Source: Schistocephalus solidus
Taxonomy: Eukaryota; Platyhelminthes; Cestoda; Diphyllobothriidea; Diphyllobothriidae
Direction: 5' to 3'
NCBI GenBank assembly: GCA_017591395.1
Contig: WEDG01002038.1
Span: forward strand, 179,485-243,484
Length of the DNA stretch: 64,000 nucleotides
The position numbers were made by a program, and so were the translations under genes. Shown one piece after another: positions 1-12,000 of the stretch (positions are counted from its first letter, which is position 1; each line of letters begins with the position of its first letter). The notes beneath the pieces are model-generated. The model searched no databases. It was not told the origin of the DNA and worked only from the letters and a program-made list of their open reading frames with translations.

Positions 1-900
1 TTATGTAGTCCATTCTTCTCCGCGAGTAAGTTGCTGATGTTGGCGTCAGTGTCGTCAAACCAGTTCCTGGTTTTGATGGCATGCGCGTCCAAGGACTTCT
101 AGGGCAGTGGACTGGATGACATTTCGCAGTTGACACCATCGTGTCTCCATGGTAGCGTTATCATCTGGAGCTTGTAGGTCCTCCAGTTTCTCAGTTATTT
201 GGTTGCTGAAATCAAAAGAGTGAGCAGGAAAATTTAACAAAAGAGAATTTATCTTACCTGGCGGCCGCTTACCTTGGGGCCTTCGTCGGGGTTGCAGTCG
301 GAGCCTCATCTGGGAGATGACGAGGCGGTGATCTGTCCAACCATCGGCATCGCGAATCGCCTTGGTTACCAGCACGTCCTGTTGATCTCGCCCCCGGACG
401 AGAACATAGTCCAGCAGCTGCCAGCGCCGCGACCGAGGGTGCATCCACGTGGCCTTCTCCCGCGTATGAAGGCGGAAGAAGGTGTTGGTCAGCAGTAGAC
501 GGTGTTCTGCACACGTTCGCAGAAGAAGGAGGCCGTTGTCGTTGCAGCTACAGAGACCGTGGGGACCCAGCACTCCCTGCAAGGCAGCGTGGTCCGTCCT
601 GACGCGGGCGTTGAAGTTAACAAAGACGATTGACTTGTCCACCTTCAGCACAGTCGCCAGTAGGGCGTGTACACCCTCGTAGAATTTGTCTTTCGCTGCA
701 TCAGAGCTCGTCATTGGGGGAGCGTAGGCGCTGATGCTGGTGGCGAACTGGTCTCCCCAAAGAGGCAGGCGGAGGCTCATCAGGCGATCATCGATACCCT
801 GCGGCAGACAGGGCAGACGTCAAGCAATGTCGTTCCGGATGGCAAAGGCAACACCGGCGTCGCGTCGCTCTGCCTTTGGCCGGCTGCTCCAGAAGAAGGT
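1..900 (-). pseudogene. LINE endonuclease (EEP) domain and linker, decayed, runs off left edge
   Basis: Reads on the minus strand as the apurinic endonuclease domain of a non-LTR retrotransposon. It would nick target DNA to prime reverse transcription. From 780 down to 55 one open frame carries 'SAYAPPM', 'FNARV', the 'NDNG' and '[15 protein letters not shown]' blocks and '[16 protein letters not shown]', which is the usual order of C-terminal EEP motifs. Upstream (780-890) the frame continues through 'KAERRDAGVAFAIRNDI'. The normally acidic residue in the GDFN motif reads N ('VNFNARV'), so a catalytic Asp appears lost. Near base 63 an extra A shifts the frame in the linker toward the RT domain; the corrected frame would continue past base 1. 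Same family as the copies at 10.2 kb and 27.5-31.2 kb. Dead copy. Confidence 0.85.
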
Positions 901-1340
901 GTAGCCTGCACCCACCTCCTTCAGCTTACCCTGCTCAGAGAATCGGGTCTCGCGCAGAGCAGCAATGTCCACCTTGAGCGTGCCAGTTCCCGAGCGACTA
1001 GCGCTGTCCTTCGTTCCGGCCGGTTGCTCCTAGGATTGTCTAAAAGGGAACGAACATTCCAGGCTGCTAGTGTGAATGGACTCACCCGAGCAGTCTGGAG
1101 GGTATGGCGAGGGGGATTGGGATGGGGGGTAACTGTTGTTTGGTTTGAGCTGCTGATGATGGTGAACTTGTCTCCCCGAAGAGGCAGGCGGAGGTTCATC
1201 AGGCGAGGTCTTGGTTGCCAGAAAGTGTCCTCATTTAAGCATGTGTCTTGAAGACAAATAACTTCAGTCTCACTGTGTTCTTGTTTCCACATAATCAGCT
1301 CCGTATCCTGAGTTTTGTTGAAGATCAAACGATAATTTTT
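901..1340 (-). pseudogene. Scrambled LINE 5' segment and EEP N-terminus
   Basis: The minus strand encodes the EEP start block 'LAAWNVRSLLDNPRSNRPER' (about 1060-1000), directly preceded by a short stretch of 5'-UTR-like sequence. Further out (1210-1150) lies a second piece of the EEP domain, 'LMNLRLPLRGDKFTIISS', which in the intact protein lies downstream of the N-terminal block. The order is therefore rearranged: an internal EEP fragment abuts the 5' end. Probably two partial copies joined by deletion or nested insertion. The frame is broken between 920 and 880. Confidence 0.7.
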
Positions 1341-1384
1341 CCACAGAACACCTGGACTTGATTTATCTTATAGCAATGGTTTAT

Positions 1385-2066
1385 TTGCGCAATATCTCCC
1401 TGAACCCGGTGTCATGACAGAGTTAAGGAGACCAGTAGCGGGGGTTTCCCAGGTGACAGGGTGAAGACCCGCGCCTAGGCATGCCATCGCCGGCTCCGAT
1501 CCCAGTGAATTGAAGCAGCGCTATAGAGACCACATTAAGATGCAGCCATCGCAGCCTTACTGTCAGTTCGACCGTTGGCCACTGCACACAAGCCCACATA
1601 CAGGGTTGACTGCGAGGTCCGCGGTATCTCGTCCGTTGGCAACCTTCCAATGCACGGTTTTTAGAGCAACGTGATAACTTCAAGCTCGTCAGAGTTTCGA
1701 TATGGAGGAATATGCACTGAGCGCTGTCGATAAAACTCTATTTGCCCACTTTTAGGCCTCGTATGATCCGGGGTCGGGTGTAGTGGCGGACATAGCTGGA
1801 GAGCTCGTCTGTGCATACATGACCTGGACTCCAAACACAAAACACCAGGGTTTCACACAAGGGTGTAGGCGGTCTGCATATCACATGTGTGAGAGGGCCG
1901 TCCAGGCGACAATAAGAGGATGCCATTGTAGCTGGTCTCTCAGACCACCTGTTGGCCATTCCACACAAACGCGCACTGGACTGACTGCAAGGCCTGAGTT
2001 GAATCGTCAGTTCGGAGCCTTCCAAGCTACGGGGATTAGCGCCTCCTAAAGTCTCAGACAGGTATC
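1385..2066 (-). repeat. Two LINE 3'-UTR fragments in tandem
   Basis: Both pieces (about 1385-1735 and 1740-2060) match parts of the 3' UTR seen intact at 27546-29083. Shared landmarks are 'TTGGCAACCTTCCAA', 'CACATGTGTGAGA' and the segment around the TTCAAGC(G/T)CGTCAGA block. No coding potential. Diverged, so old. Confidence 0.6.
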
Positions 2067-3879
2067 ACACATGCAGCAGAGGAGGTATATGAGGAAGGAG
2101 TCAAAGAACGCGCAAATTGCGTAAAATTTGCCGATTTATTGAGTGCTGTCCGAGAGGTTAGACATGTTCATGTGTGGTGTGAGTGAGGATGTGGTGATTT
2201 GGCATGTCCAGGGGTGTTATACCGCAGGTTTTTCAGGACGTGCATGTGCCCGCATCTTGTAACTCCCCAGGATAACTTCAAGCAGGACAGTTTTCCGTAT
2301 AGTGGCGAATCTGCATCAGTCGTTTGTTCGAATCGGTCAACTAACTAATGATTAGGAGATTAGGAGAAGTGGCTGACAGAGCTAAAACAGACCGTCTATG
2401 TTTGTCACACAAAACCCTGGCCTCCCACACAACAAAAATGTGCAAAAAACTAGGATCACACATGTGGTAGCAGATGTGATTTAATCTGAGGCAGATTACC
2501 ACAGTTTTTAAAGAGGCGATCGAGATACTTTTCACTACTTTCGTTTTCGGTATCGCGTCATGCGACATCAACTTTATCATTGTATGGATGCAGCTGAATT
2601 AGAGGTGTTTGAGTCTGCTGGCTTTCTTGGCGTAGACGATCTAGGCCTCCGTCCCGTAAAGCAGTGATTTTCAGCATACAAATTTGCACATCGTTAGTTT
2701 TCTTGCCGAGCTGGAGACCACGGTGATTCAACGTGAAAGCTTAAAACGCGCAGAAGGTGGTTGAATTTCTTCTTAAAATCGACTTCCTCATGACTACGGT
2801 GATTGCGTCAGGCCATTCAGTTTAGGATATTTGCCAAGCGATGGTATAGTCAGAAAATCAAGGCCTAATGACCAGTTCTGAAACCTTTAATCAAATTTTC
2901 CTGCCAGGGTAATGTAAGGATGAAATTAGCACTTAGTGCAATCATAGCAGCACGTGCTTCATACTACTTCACCGAAATTTCTTACGTCGGCACGAGAACG
3001 CCGTTTGCACATCAAGCTACTAGTCTGGAAGTTTTTCAGTCACACCAAACCGTCTATACGAAGTAGATGCATTAAATCGGTGGTCAAAATTAATGCAACC
3101 ATTGTCTGCTGCCTGAATTCCATCAGAATGTGGCCCCGGTGAACGACCATGTGGAACACAACCGGGCAACCTTGGTATGCGGTAACTGAGCTAATGTGGC
3201 TCATTTACGTGCAGTGCCGACCAAAAGTTCAAAACTCTCAGAAGGCTATTACACCCGGCCTCAGTGGCATATCATTCGTGGTCGTGAAATATGGCTCTAG
3301 AACTGCGATATTTTACCACGGCATCAGCCGATCCCGCGAAAACATTCCTCGCGGCTGAAGAAAGTCATGTGGGTAAAAAGCTTTTGATGGCCAGGTTTTG
3401 TCGCTGTAACAGCCGGGTACCCAGGACCATAACCGTGAGAGTTAAGCCCGTTGGGCCTTACAACTTGACATTGTCATTGTAAAAACTTAAGGAAAGTGAT
3501 GGGCCTCAAGACTGAGGGATTATATAGCAGGAAGATGAGCAATGATTCCAAATAGGATGACGGGTCGACAGGTAGCCCTAGGAGCTGCAGTACTTCAACC
3601 AGAAATCTCCTTAATTTACTGTTGTCAGTACCTGTCTGGGCCAAAAACCAAGACAACAATTTTGTCAGTTTTTGGCTGTTGAACTGACGAAAAACTCGGC
3701 CGGAGGGTCTATTACCCTCCTCCTTCACCCCCAGGAGACCGTTTTCAACGCAGGTGGCATACATTTCTCGGGAGTTATTTTTTTCGGGAATTCGTGAGTT
3801 AGTTCGCGCTTGGGTAAAACTTTTGAACTGTCTACTGCCTATACTACTAGCCACTGTGTGGCTGCAGACGATGTTTGAG
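2067..3879. other. No recognisable gene or repeat
   Basis: AT-moderate sequence without exon-like ORFs I can support. A 126-codon minus-strand ORF at 3474-3854 (leucine-rich, for example 'LLSWFLAQTG') matches no family I recognise and is within the length expected by chance in 64 kb. Confidence 0.4.
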
Positions 3880-4410
3880 AGCTCCGGTAGCGATCGGTTG
3901 GCTCAGATTTGAGTTTCGGGTGGTGCACCACCTAGTGTTGGGTATGGGCGGATGCTGACGGCTAATGAGCCACTAATGGCCATTACAGTGTCCCTTGTCG
4001 TTGTCAGAAATGTTCTTCTGCTTATACTATTATCCGCTGTGTGGTTGCTGGTGGGGCTCGAGAGTGAGCCTCAAAACAGAGCGAAACGAGTGAATTCCGT
4101 TAGCTATCGATGAGCGTTCCTCAACGAATGCCCATATTACCTATCTAAATCGGCAAGACTAGAGCGCTAGATTTCTGACTAACATGTCTTGGGTTCGGCT
4201 GTCGGATGGGGCACCACAAAGGTTTGGGTATGACTGGCTGACGACGGCTACTGAGCCAGAAATAACCACTCAAGTCTCTCTTGTCATTGATGGTCATGCC
4301 AATATGTCTATATTCTTGGCTACTATGCGGCTGCTGGCGGGGCTCGAAGGTGAGCCCCAAGGTAGAAGGGGACGTGTGAGTCCCGTAACCGATCAGTGAA
4401 CACCCTTCAC
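3880..4410 (+). repeat. Two tandem tRNA-type SINE bodies (family 1)
   Basis: Both share the family body: 'GGGTATG.(C/G)GGCTGA' then 'ACGGCTAATGAGCC', 'AATGGCCATT', 'TTGTC.TTGTC' and a 3' part 'GGGGCTCGAGAGTGAGCC...CGAGTGA.TTCCGT.A'. The second unit has a weak tRNA-like head ('AGAGCGCTAGATTTCTGAC', 'GGGTTCGGCT'). The same body recurs at 32.7-34.5, 39.0-40.0 and 55.1 kb. Confidence 0.65.
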
Positions 4411-4559
4411 CAAAAACCACCTACTTGCATCTTGAACTTGGTATAGAATAAACATGTCCAGTGTTGCTGAAGAATAGGAGGGGAGTGAGCAAAGACAAGG
4501 ACTGCTTTTACGACCCCACTCACCTGTACCGAAATCTTGTATGACCTACTAACCCGGCA

Positions 4560-4612
4560 AGGAACACGATAGATAGGGTTAGGGCTAGGGTTATGATTAG
4601 GTTTGCGGGCAG
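4560..4612 (+). repeat. Interstitial telomere-like tract
   Basis: Degenerate GGGTTAGGG/GGGCTAGGG repeats, like the interiors of the foldback elements at 53.3, 55.4 and 57.6 kb. Too short and degenerate to be a chromosome end. Confidence 0.5.
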
Positions 4613-5064
4613 GCAAGCGTGGAGAGGTAGGTGTGTAGTACGGTCTAGGTCACTTGAAAGATGACGATGAGCCAATACATATATTTTTATTGCCAACACG
4701 GTACCGTTCTTTTCCGTCCTTTTAACTTGCCTACCCCCATTGGCACCGTTCTCGTATTATAACACGCTTATCTATGGATAGGACTCATTAGTAGGGTCAT
4801 AACATAGTTCGTTGCCGGTTAGTTGATTCGCAGAAGCAGTATTTGTACCCTTGGATGGGCCGAAACTCTTTTCGTGTCTAGAAAGGAGTGGTAGTTCATA
4901 GTTTCTGAGTTCTGGTCACCAAATAATTTTCGCTCGCAGTCTCTGAGCAGTACTTTAGTTCGGGAAACAGGATTATCATTAACGAACTCGATAGCATGTG
5001 TGGTGAATAGTATGCAAGTTAGACACCAATAAGGACGTCTTCGCCTACAAAGTCGCTTCTGGTT

Positions 5065-5104
5065 GACATATGGCAATATCGGTTTTACGATATTGCCATA
5101 TGTC
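5065..5104. repeat. Perfect 17-bp hairpin
   Basis: Left arm GACATATGGCAATATCG (5065-5081), 6-base loop GTTTTA (5082-5087), exact reverse complement at 5088-5104. No flanking gene. Could be a transposon footprint, a recombination hotspot or a small structured RNA. Confidence 0.9.
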
Positions 5105-5515
5105 TTGGGAGTAAGGCAATCAACGCAATTGTACGGAAATCCTAACGTAAATGCGTTTACTACGGCTGCGTAATCGTTCATATCCTGAGACTGCTTTTAA
5201 TAGTTTTTTTTGGCCAACGGGAAAAAACACATTCAATCCTTGCAGTGGTTCCATCGATAAAATACCGCTCGACAACTCGTTCAGGTTATATAGATAAATG
5301 GTTCGCCCACCTTCCAAGTAATAAAACAGATACGGCAATATACTATGCAATGCAACATTTTATAAAGCATTTTAGTTTTGAAAAAAATCAGGCCACCCGA
5401 AAAAATTTCACTGGATAAAAATGGCTACTTTATTGGTGTTCAGTTTTTCTATAGATTTTTGATGCACTTACAAATTCAACTATATTTTGTAGCAACGTAA
5501 ATAAAAGAATTCTTT

Positions 5516-5593
5516 ATTTCTTCTTCTTCTTCTTCTTCTTCTTCTTCTTCTTCTTCTTCTTCTTCTTCTTCTTCTTCTTCTTCTTCTTCTTCC
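5516..5593 (+). repeat. (TTC)n microsatellite
   Basis: About 25 uninterrupted TTC triplets, then an imperfect TCC/TTC tail. A similar polypyrimidine tract lies at 26020-26080. Confidence 0.95.
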
Positions 5594-5599
5594 TCCTAT

Positions 5600-7615
5600 T
5601 CTTCTTCTTCTGCAGTCAAAGGAAGGTCATCTATTGGTTTTAAAACATTTCGAACTGTAGAATTTTAAAACTGTACAATGTGCAATTAAATCGCATCGTA
5701 TCTGGTTGTTTATTCATATCCCCGGGAAAATACGCCATACCCCATATCCATTGCAGAATTGCATGATTAATCTGTGGTATCTTCCAAATGACACAGGAAA
5801 GCATGATATTAATTCCACGGAATGCATAAAGCTTGCAGAATGAAAAAAATCCCAAGCGCAAATGTGATGACAGATCGGGCGCAAACCTATTCGGGCATTG
5901 GAAAACTTTTTTAACATATCCATCCTTCGACCGGAAAATTTTAAGAATACCTGACTTGCTATCTAATGAGCACCAGCAAACATATTTTTGCTTATGCTTT
6001 CTACACTATGTATTGGAATTTGTAAGGGCATCGAAAATATATATAGAAAAAATGAACACTCATGAAGTAGTCATGTTTCATCGAGTAAAATTCTTTGAGC
6101 AGATCGAATAGAATTGTTACTGATAGCTACCGGTGGTGTGCTAGTGGTGGTGGTGGTAGGTTCTATCCAAATGCTTTTATACTTTAAAGATCGGTTAAGC
6201 AGTAAATCCCCCCCTGTGTTCTAAAATCCCACCCACTTCTAGACTGACAAACGGAAGCCTTCTATAAACAGGCCGATATCTAGGCAGCTTTTAGGGTGGT
6301 GCTTATAACCAGCGGAGGCGTTCGGGGCTCTCGATCACGCACACAGTGAAGTAAATATTCTACCACGTTTCCATCCTCCATGTAATCTTCACCAGCTCCC
6401 CGGAAATGTTTTATTGCTATGACTATTGAATGCACTGACCAGCAAGCCAACTCTGACCTCGAATGTTGGAGGTCGTTTGGCTGCGTTATGATGGAAGGCT
6501 GGTGCAGCCAGTTTACACCTAATTCGATCGTGTGCATGCGAACTTCGTAAAACGCTTTGACTCCCTCCCCGACCCCCACCCTCCTTTCCAGTTGCATAAA
6601 ACTGAGATGCTTAGGCATGACAAGTTACTTCGATTGGATTTAAGCTGGTGGTTGTTTACGCTTGTGCTGGACTCTTTTCCGAACTCCACCTTCAGCCCGA
6701 CTAGTCTTGTATATGAACTTGAAACAGCCTGCTAGGAGCATACACAGTGTGCTTACACCCCTGGTCGGTAGTCACTATCTCTCTCTCTCTCTGGTCGGCA
6801 AGCATGCGGCCGTGGGATGTGGTGTGTCTGATTGCTGGCTTACAATGGCTTTGGAGCGCCTACTCAGGTAAATCCTTGCTGACATCTTGGCCAAAATCTT
6901 CAATGCGCATCTCGGCCTGTTGTGGGTCGCAGTTTATACTAAGCCATCAATGTCAGTAGTCTTAACAAAGGAAAAAATTGTTTACAAGACCAAACACACT
7001 AATCTTTTGTTATTTTTAAAGCAGTTTTGTTTTCGCTCCTCCAGTTCCGGGTGTTCAGTAGTCAACTTCTCTTTTATAACGCTTGCTTGACCTAAAAGCG
7101 AAATAGAGTTCTATCAATATTATCGGAATTTTTCGTTCGGCATGTGGAATTTCGGTTTAGATACGGAAGGGGAACCTATAGGAAAGGCTTCTCAGAGTTA
7201 AGTACCTTTTTAACAACTTCCATGTCATATTCTTCTAATACCGATGAATTTTTATAACGCGCGCTCCTTTGAGAGTCATGCTTCTACACATAACGTAAAT
7301 GCAGGCGGATAAATAACCAAAAAAATAAATATGTTGCAAGGCAGATGAAGGCAAATCTTCTGGAATATGGGATTGATGGTTTTGAGCTACTGGGTAAGCA
7401 AAACTGACAGAAGCCGTCTTCGGAGAGGAAAAGCTAAAAATTGCCTGTAAGCCATTAGCTTGTTAAAATACATGAATAAAGCGTAAAAATGTGGGAGCAC
7501 AATTTGAATTACTGGAAATTAGAAATCGTAAACTGGCGGGAAAGGGGATGACAGTGTGCATTCGTTAGATATTCCAGGTGAAATGGCCCCATTCAAGGGT
7601 GACCAATAACATTGA
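5600..7615. other. No recognisable gene or repeat
   Basis: AT-rich sequence. ORFs are short and without family resemblance. Small CT run near 6780. Nothing supportable. Confidence 0.4.
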
Positions 7616-7617
7616 AA

Positions 7618-7800
7618 GGTAATGTGTAGAGGATGTAGTGTTAAACCCGACTCTTGTAATGGCCGCAACGGAAGATATAATTTAAGTTGACAACGCTGAT
7701 GGCCGAACTCCTAATTCCTAAATCTAAACCTTTATCTAAATCCCAACCGTAACCCAAACCCTAAGCCACTAACCCTAACGGTACCAATCGAGGGAGTTGT
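7618..7800. mobile_element. Decayed foldback element with telomere-like interior
   Basis: Starts with 'GGATGTAGTGTTAAACCCG' and 'AATGGCCGCAACGG', and ends with degenerate CCTAAATC/AACCCTAA repeats. This is the layout of the better preserved foldback elements at 53.3 and 57.5 kb. No second terminal repeat seen here. Confidence 0.35.
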
Positions 7801-8215
7801 GACAAAGGAGGGCTAAGTAGCTATTTCATAGAAGTAACGATTAGATTGGGCCACATCCAGGTGTCCACGGTTCATGTCTGAACATTTCGAAGTCGTAAAG
7901 TTCACCATCAGATCCTGTGTGAATGCAACCAAAAATGAACTTTTTTGCATTCAACCAATAAGAGGAGGGTAACGAATAGTATGTTTAACTGGGCCGGGTT
8001 CATGCCACCTACCTTGCAGTTCTCTCACGATGCGGTGATGGCATGCATCCTTGGTCAGGAAGTGAGCAGCACCACCTGACCGCGTAAGCGTATCACGTGA
8101 TAGCAACACGTCTGTCGGTGCAGTTGGTGGCAGACACCCAAACCTCCAGAAGTTCCCGTCCCGCCCTGCCGCCTACCCACGCTAGGATCAACGTGATCGT
8201 GAGGTCTACCTCCAG

Positions 8216-8614
8216 CGTGTGCATGTGTGTGTTTGTGTGTGTGCCCCCTAAACGGGCCACGCGGTAGATGCGTTGGACCAACACGGGGGCCACATCAGGA
8301 CACGGCATGCATTATTCGGGTTGCGCTCCGCTAACAAATGCTGAACAGGGGAGGTGTGGTGGCACGCCTAGGGGCGGCTAGGACGTAGGGGACCCGGCCG
8401 CACTAGCCACCTGCGTCCTCACCCGCCTCTGGTCTTCTTGACTCTGTCTTGACACCGGGCTCAGGTGGGGGAGGAGGAGATAGTGCGGTAGCTGCAGCGC
8501 AAGGCTACTATCACTTAAAACTAATTCACGCGCAAGTAACCGTCCCTGCTCCACCCTTCCATGGAGCATACGGTGGACATCATCGGACTACGACGGTCGA
8601 AACTGTCGTGTGTG
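8216..8614 (+). repeat. LINE 3'-tail element, variant B, copy 1
   Basis: Begins after a (TG)n run with 'GCCCCCTAAACGGGCCACG' and passes 'GGTAGATGCGTTGGACCAAC' and 'GGGTTGCGCTCC'. It then enters sequence shared with the LINE 3' UTR ('TCTTCTTGACTCTGTCTTGA', 'GTGGGGGAGGAGGAGA', 'CACTTAAAACTAATTC') and ends 'GACGGTCGAAACTGTCG(TG)n'. About 370 bp. Either a truncated LINE 3' end or a SINE that has captured it. Confidence 0.7.
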
Positions 8615-8621
8615 TGTGAGT

Positions 8622-8709
8622 TTCTCATCTAATCACCGAAGTTAAGCTACGTTGGGCCCGGTTAGTACTTGCATGGGTGACCGACTGGGAATACCGGTTG
8701 TTGCTGACA
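8622..8709 (+). pseudogene. 5S rRNA 3' fragment
   Basis: About 88 bases match the 3' two thirds of eukaryotic 5S rRNA: 'GAAGTTAAGC', 'GGGCCCGGTTAGTACTTG', 'ATGGGTGACCG' and 'CTGGGAATACC'. The internal-control-region A/C-box area is recognisable (TTAAGC...GGGC...ATGGGTGACCG). The 5' third, including the acceptor-like stem, is missing. It sits exactly between two copies of the variant-B tail element, so it is a pseudogene or part of a 5S-derived composite repeat, not a working gene. Confidence 0.85.
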
Positions 8710-8717
8710 TTTCTCTT

Positions 8718-9095
8718 TGTGCCCCCCAAAACGGGCCACATGGTAGATGCGTTGGACCAACACGGGGGCCACATCAGGGCACGGCATGCGTTATTCGGGT
8801 TGCGCTCCGCTAACAAATGCCGAACAGGGGAGGTGTGGTGGCACGCCTAGGGGTGGCTAGGACTTAGGGAGACCCGGCCGCACCAGCCCCCTGCGTCCTC
8901 ACCCGCCTCTGGTCTTCTTGACTCTGTCTTGACACCGGGCTCAGGTGGGGGAGGAGGAGAGAGTGCGGTAGCTGCAGCGCAAGGCTACTATCACTTAAAA
9001 CTAATTCGCGCGCAAGTCACCGTCCCTGCTTCACCCTTCCATGGAGCATACAGTGGACATCATCGGATTACGACGGTTGAACTATCGTGTGTGAG
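8718..9095 (+). repeat. LINE 3'-tail element, variant B, copy 2
   Basis: Near-identical to 8240-8614 (offset 478 bp), from 'GCCCCCCAAAACGGGCC' to 'GACGGTTGAACTATCGTGTG'. High identity suggests a segmental tandem duplication that includes the 5S fragment at one junction. Confidence 0.75.
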
Positions 9096-9821
9096 TACTT
9101 GAGGCAGCGGGTCCTAGCTCCAAAACGGCCCGTTTATGTTCGAGCATTCTCGTCCTAGTCGATTCTTCCTGTGCGTGAATCTGGTATGCGTGACGGCTAC
9201 TTAACGATGGACGATACTCAGGTCTAACTCTGTGGCAATGCGTTCTGTTGCATCTGACACATTCGCTATACACCATAAAGACTGGTAGTGTTGCTTGCTC
9301 CATCTCGTTCGTGGTGGGCGCGTACGCAGGTCATGGCTGATGAGGTTTTTGTTTAGTCGGTCGTTTCTAATTGTTCCCGGAGATGCCGCATTTCTTGTAC
9401 CATTTCCTCTGGTTCGTTGCAGTGCGTTCTCATCCTTTCAAAGGACACCCTAATCTGCGTTTTGTTAGTCGTCTTTCTATGCAATGTGATGGGAAGTTTA
9501 GCAATCGGGTCGTTGCGCCATGAGAAAGTCAAGGAAGCAAAGCTGTTCGGTTTTCTCATCTGCTCTTGTGAATTGAGTGCCAAAGAATATGCTCCCAGCC
9601 AATAAGGTGCCAGATTCGGCCCCCTGGTTTAGACTCGATGGCCCCAAATGACGGTAGAAAGCAAATCAAGCTCCCCTTTTAACTTTCTAGTTTTATATAA
9701 TCCTACCTGGAAACGGAAAGCTTGCGACCAAATTTTAAAACTTATTCTTTGTTGGAAAAGTAAAGAATATTTCCCTTTTTTCCAGCTCTCCGAGTTTATT
9801 TTCTTCATTTCTGAATTTCAG

Positions 9822-9878
9822 TTGGCGTTTCGGCAAAGGCTGAACCTACTTACTTTATCTGTTCAACGGCGTGCAGTG
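9822..9878 (+). CDS. Candidate isolated exon (19 codons)
   Basis: A long pyrimidine tract ends in TTTCAG at 9821 and the 57-bp ORF is followed by a consensus GTAAGT donor at 9879. Phase 0 gives 'LAFRQRLNLLTLSVQRRAV'. It would splice in phase to the lipid-transfer exon at 13853 on the same strand, so it may be an upstream exon of that gene. It has no hydrophobic signal peptide of its own and I recognise no domain. Could be chance. Confidence 0.3.
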
Positions 9879-10194
9879 GTAAGTAAATTCAATGTGACAA
9901 TACCTTGTTTTACGTTTAACGAAGCCCTGCCCATAGGCTGGATAATATTATAAACAACGATAAGTGACCTTTGAATGGCAATCGATGGCTTATTAACCAC
10001 CATCAGCCAGTCATTACCGGAGTCCGAGTTTTGCATCGCGTCCATCGCACCGCCTCTCCTGGAATATCGTTATAGATTGAATCATCAGCCGGGAGTCGGA
10101 TACCGGTACTTTTCCGCTGGAAATCTGTTGCACGGCCCGGATGGTTTCTGGTAGGGAATGCGGCAGATCTAGGTCATTGTTCAGGTTCACTCAG

Positions 10195-12000
10195 GGGAGC
10201 CGAGTATCAGAGATGGTTGATGAGCAGTTGAGGATACTCCGCCCAGCGCTTAAGAATTCGTGATTTATCTGTCAGAAGTGTTGTGCAATCGGAGCTGAGC
10301 AGCGGTGCAGTTCCCTTGATGCAGGCGCCGTAGATGGCCTTGCTGGACTTGAAAAGTGTTTCATTTCGTTGCGGTCCACGTATCCTTGGATTTCCTTTGC
10401 CTCGTGAGCCATCCCGGCGTCCTGCGTCTCCCACAATCGTTGATGTACAGGGCAGCGGCAACTGACGAGGGCTGATATGTTGGCGTCAGCCTGTCTGCTC
10501 ATGTAGACTTTTTGTAGTCCATTCTTCTCTGCGAGTAGGTTGATAATGTCGTCCTCATTGTCGTAAAACTAATTATGGTTTTGATGGCGTGCGCGTCCGA
10601 GGACTTTGAGGGTGGTCGACCAGATGACGTTCCGTGGTTAACACCATCGTGTCTCCACGGTGACATTATCATCCGGTGCCTGCAGATCTTCCAAGTTCTG
10701 GGTTAATCGGTTGCTTCAATCAAAACAGTGAGCAGGCAACTTTAACAAAAGAGTATTTACTTTACCTGGCAGTCACTTACCTTGGGGCCCTCTCTGGGGT
10801 TGAAGTCGATGCATCATCTATGAGATGACAAGGCGGTGATCAGTCCAGCCACCTGCATCGTAGATCGCCTTGGCCACCAGCACGTCCTCTCGATCTTGAC
10901 TCTGGAGGAGAACATAGTCCAGCAGCTACCAGCGCCACAATCCGGGGTCATCCACGTGGCCTTCTGCCATGTCGGAAGGCGGAAGAAAACGTTGGTCAGC
11001 AGGAGACGGTGTTCCGTTCAGGTGCGCAGTTGTTATTACAGCCGCCGAAACCCTGGGGACCAGTACTCCCTGCCAGCCTTGACACAGGCTTTGAAGATGC
11101 CAAGAGCAACTAGTTTGTCAGTCCTCGACACAGACGCCAAGATGGCGTGCATTTCCTTATAGAGTCTGTTTCTCACCTCATTCGAGTTCATGTTGTTGGC
11201 GAATGTGGGTCCCCGAAAGGCAGACGTAGGGTCATCAATCGGTCGTTGATGCCCTGCGGCCAACAGGGCAGTCATCCGATGATATCATTCCGGGTGAAAA
11301 ATTTGACACCAGCGTTGCGTTGCCCTGTCTTTCGGTGGCAACTCCAGAAGAAGGTGTAGTAGCCGGGGTCCTATATTCCAACTAACCCTGCTCAGATAAT
11401 CAGGTCTCGCTGAGAGTAGCGATGTCCACCTTCTATAGCGCCAGTTCTTGAGCGGCTAGCGCCGTTCACCACTCCCGGACGAGTGCTCCTGGGATTATCT
11501 AAAAGAGAACGAACAGTCCAGGCCGCTAGTATGAGTTGACTCACCCAAGCAACCCGCAGGGTTCTGCGTGGGGATCGGGACGGGGAATTTTGTTGTTTAT
11601 TTATTCTTTTGACCGCGGATAATTTTAATCTGCGAGCCGTTGCCGACTGCAGAAGACGTGATACCCAGCATTTGTTAAGGGCACCTTTTCTAGCCCCTTA
11701 CTCGGTTAGGAGGCAAGCAGTGCTGTCCCTAAATAGGGCTGCTCGGATATCCCAGACGGCTGTCGAACTCCATTATGGGTCACGGGTGTATTTTTAGTGG
11801 GAAAGTGACCCGAGTTAGTCAGGTTCGCCTATGGGATTGCATGTCACCCTCACCGTAGGACCGTTGAAATAGAGGGAAGATGGGAGAATGGGAAGTAGAC
11901 TACCGGATATGTAGATACAGACCACCGCGGATACCCTCACTTGGTTTAGCCTGTCGGTCGAGATGGTTACCTGGGTGTGGCAGCTGGGCAGAGCCCTGAT
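10195..12000 (-). pseudogene. LINE 5' UTR, endonuclease and linker, decayed
   Basis: Same family as the left-edge copy. Reading 5' to 3' on minus: a 5'-UTR-like segment (about 12000-11560) that matches 63180-63680, then EEP blocks starting near 11510 ('RSLLDNPRSTRP'-like), a degenerate middle (11275-11036), 'DDPTSAFRG' and the '[10 protein letters not shown]'-like stretch around 10850. The post-EEP linker reads 'KEIQGYVDRNEMKHF' and 'SKAIYGACIKGTAPLLSSDC' (10461-10207) in two frames. It stops near 10200, before the RT palm. Multiple frameshifts and deletions; not functional. Confidence 0.8.

Noticed and set aside
3474..3854. 126-codon leucine-rich minus ORF
   Set aside because: No family match, no promoter or splice context; length is plausible by chance.
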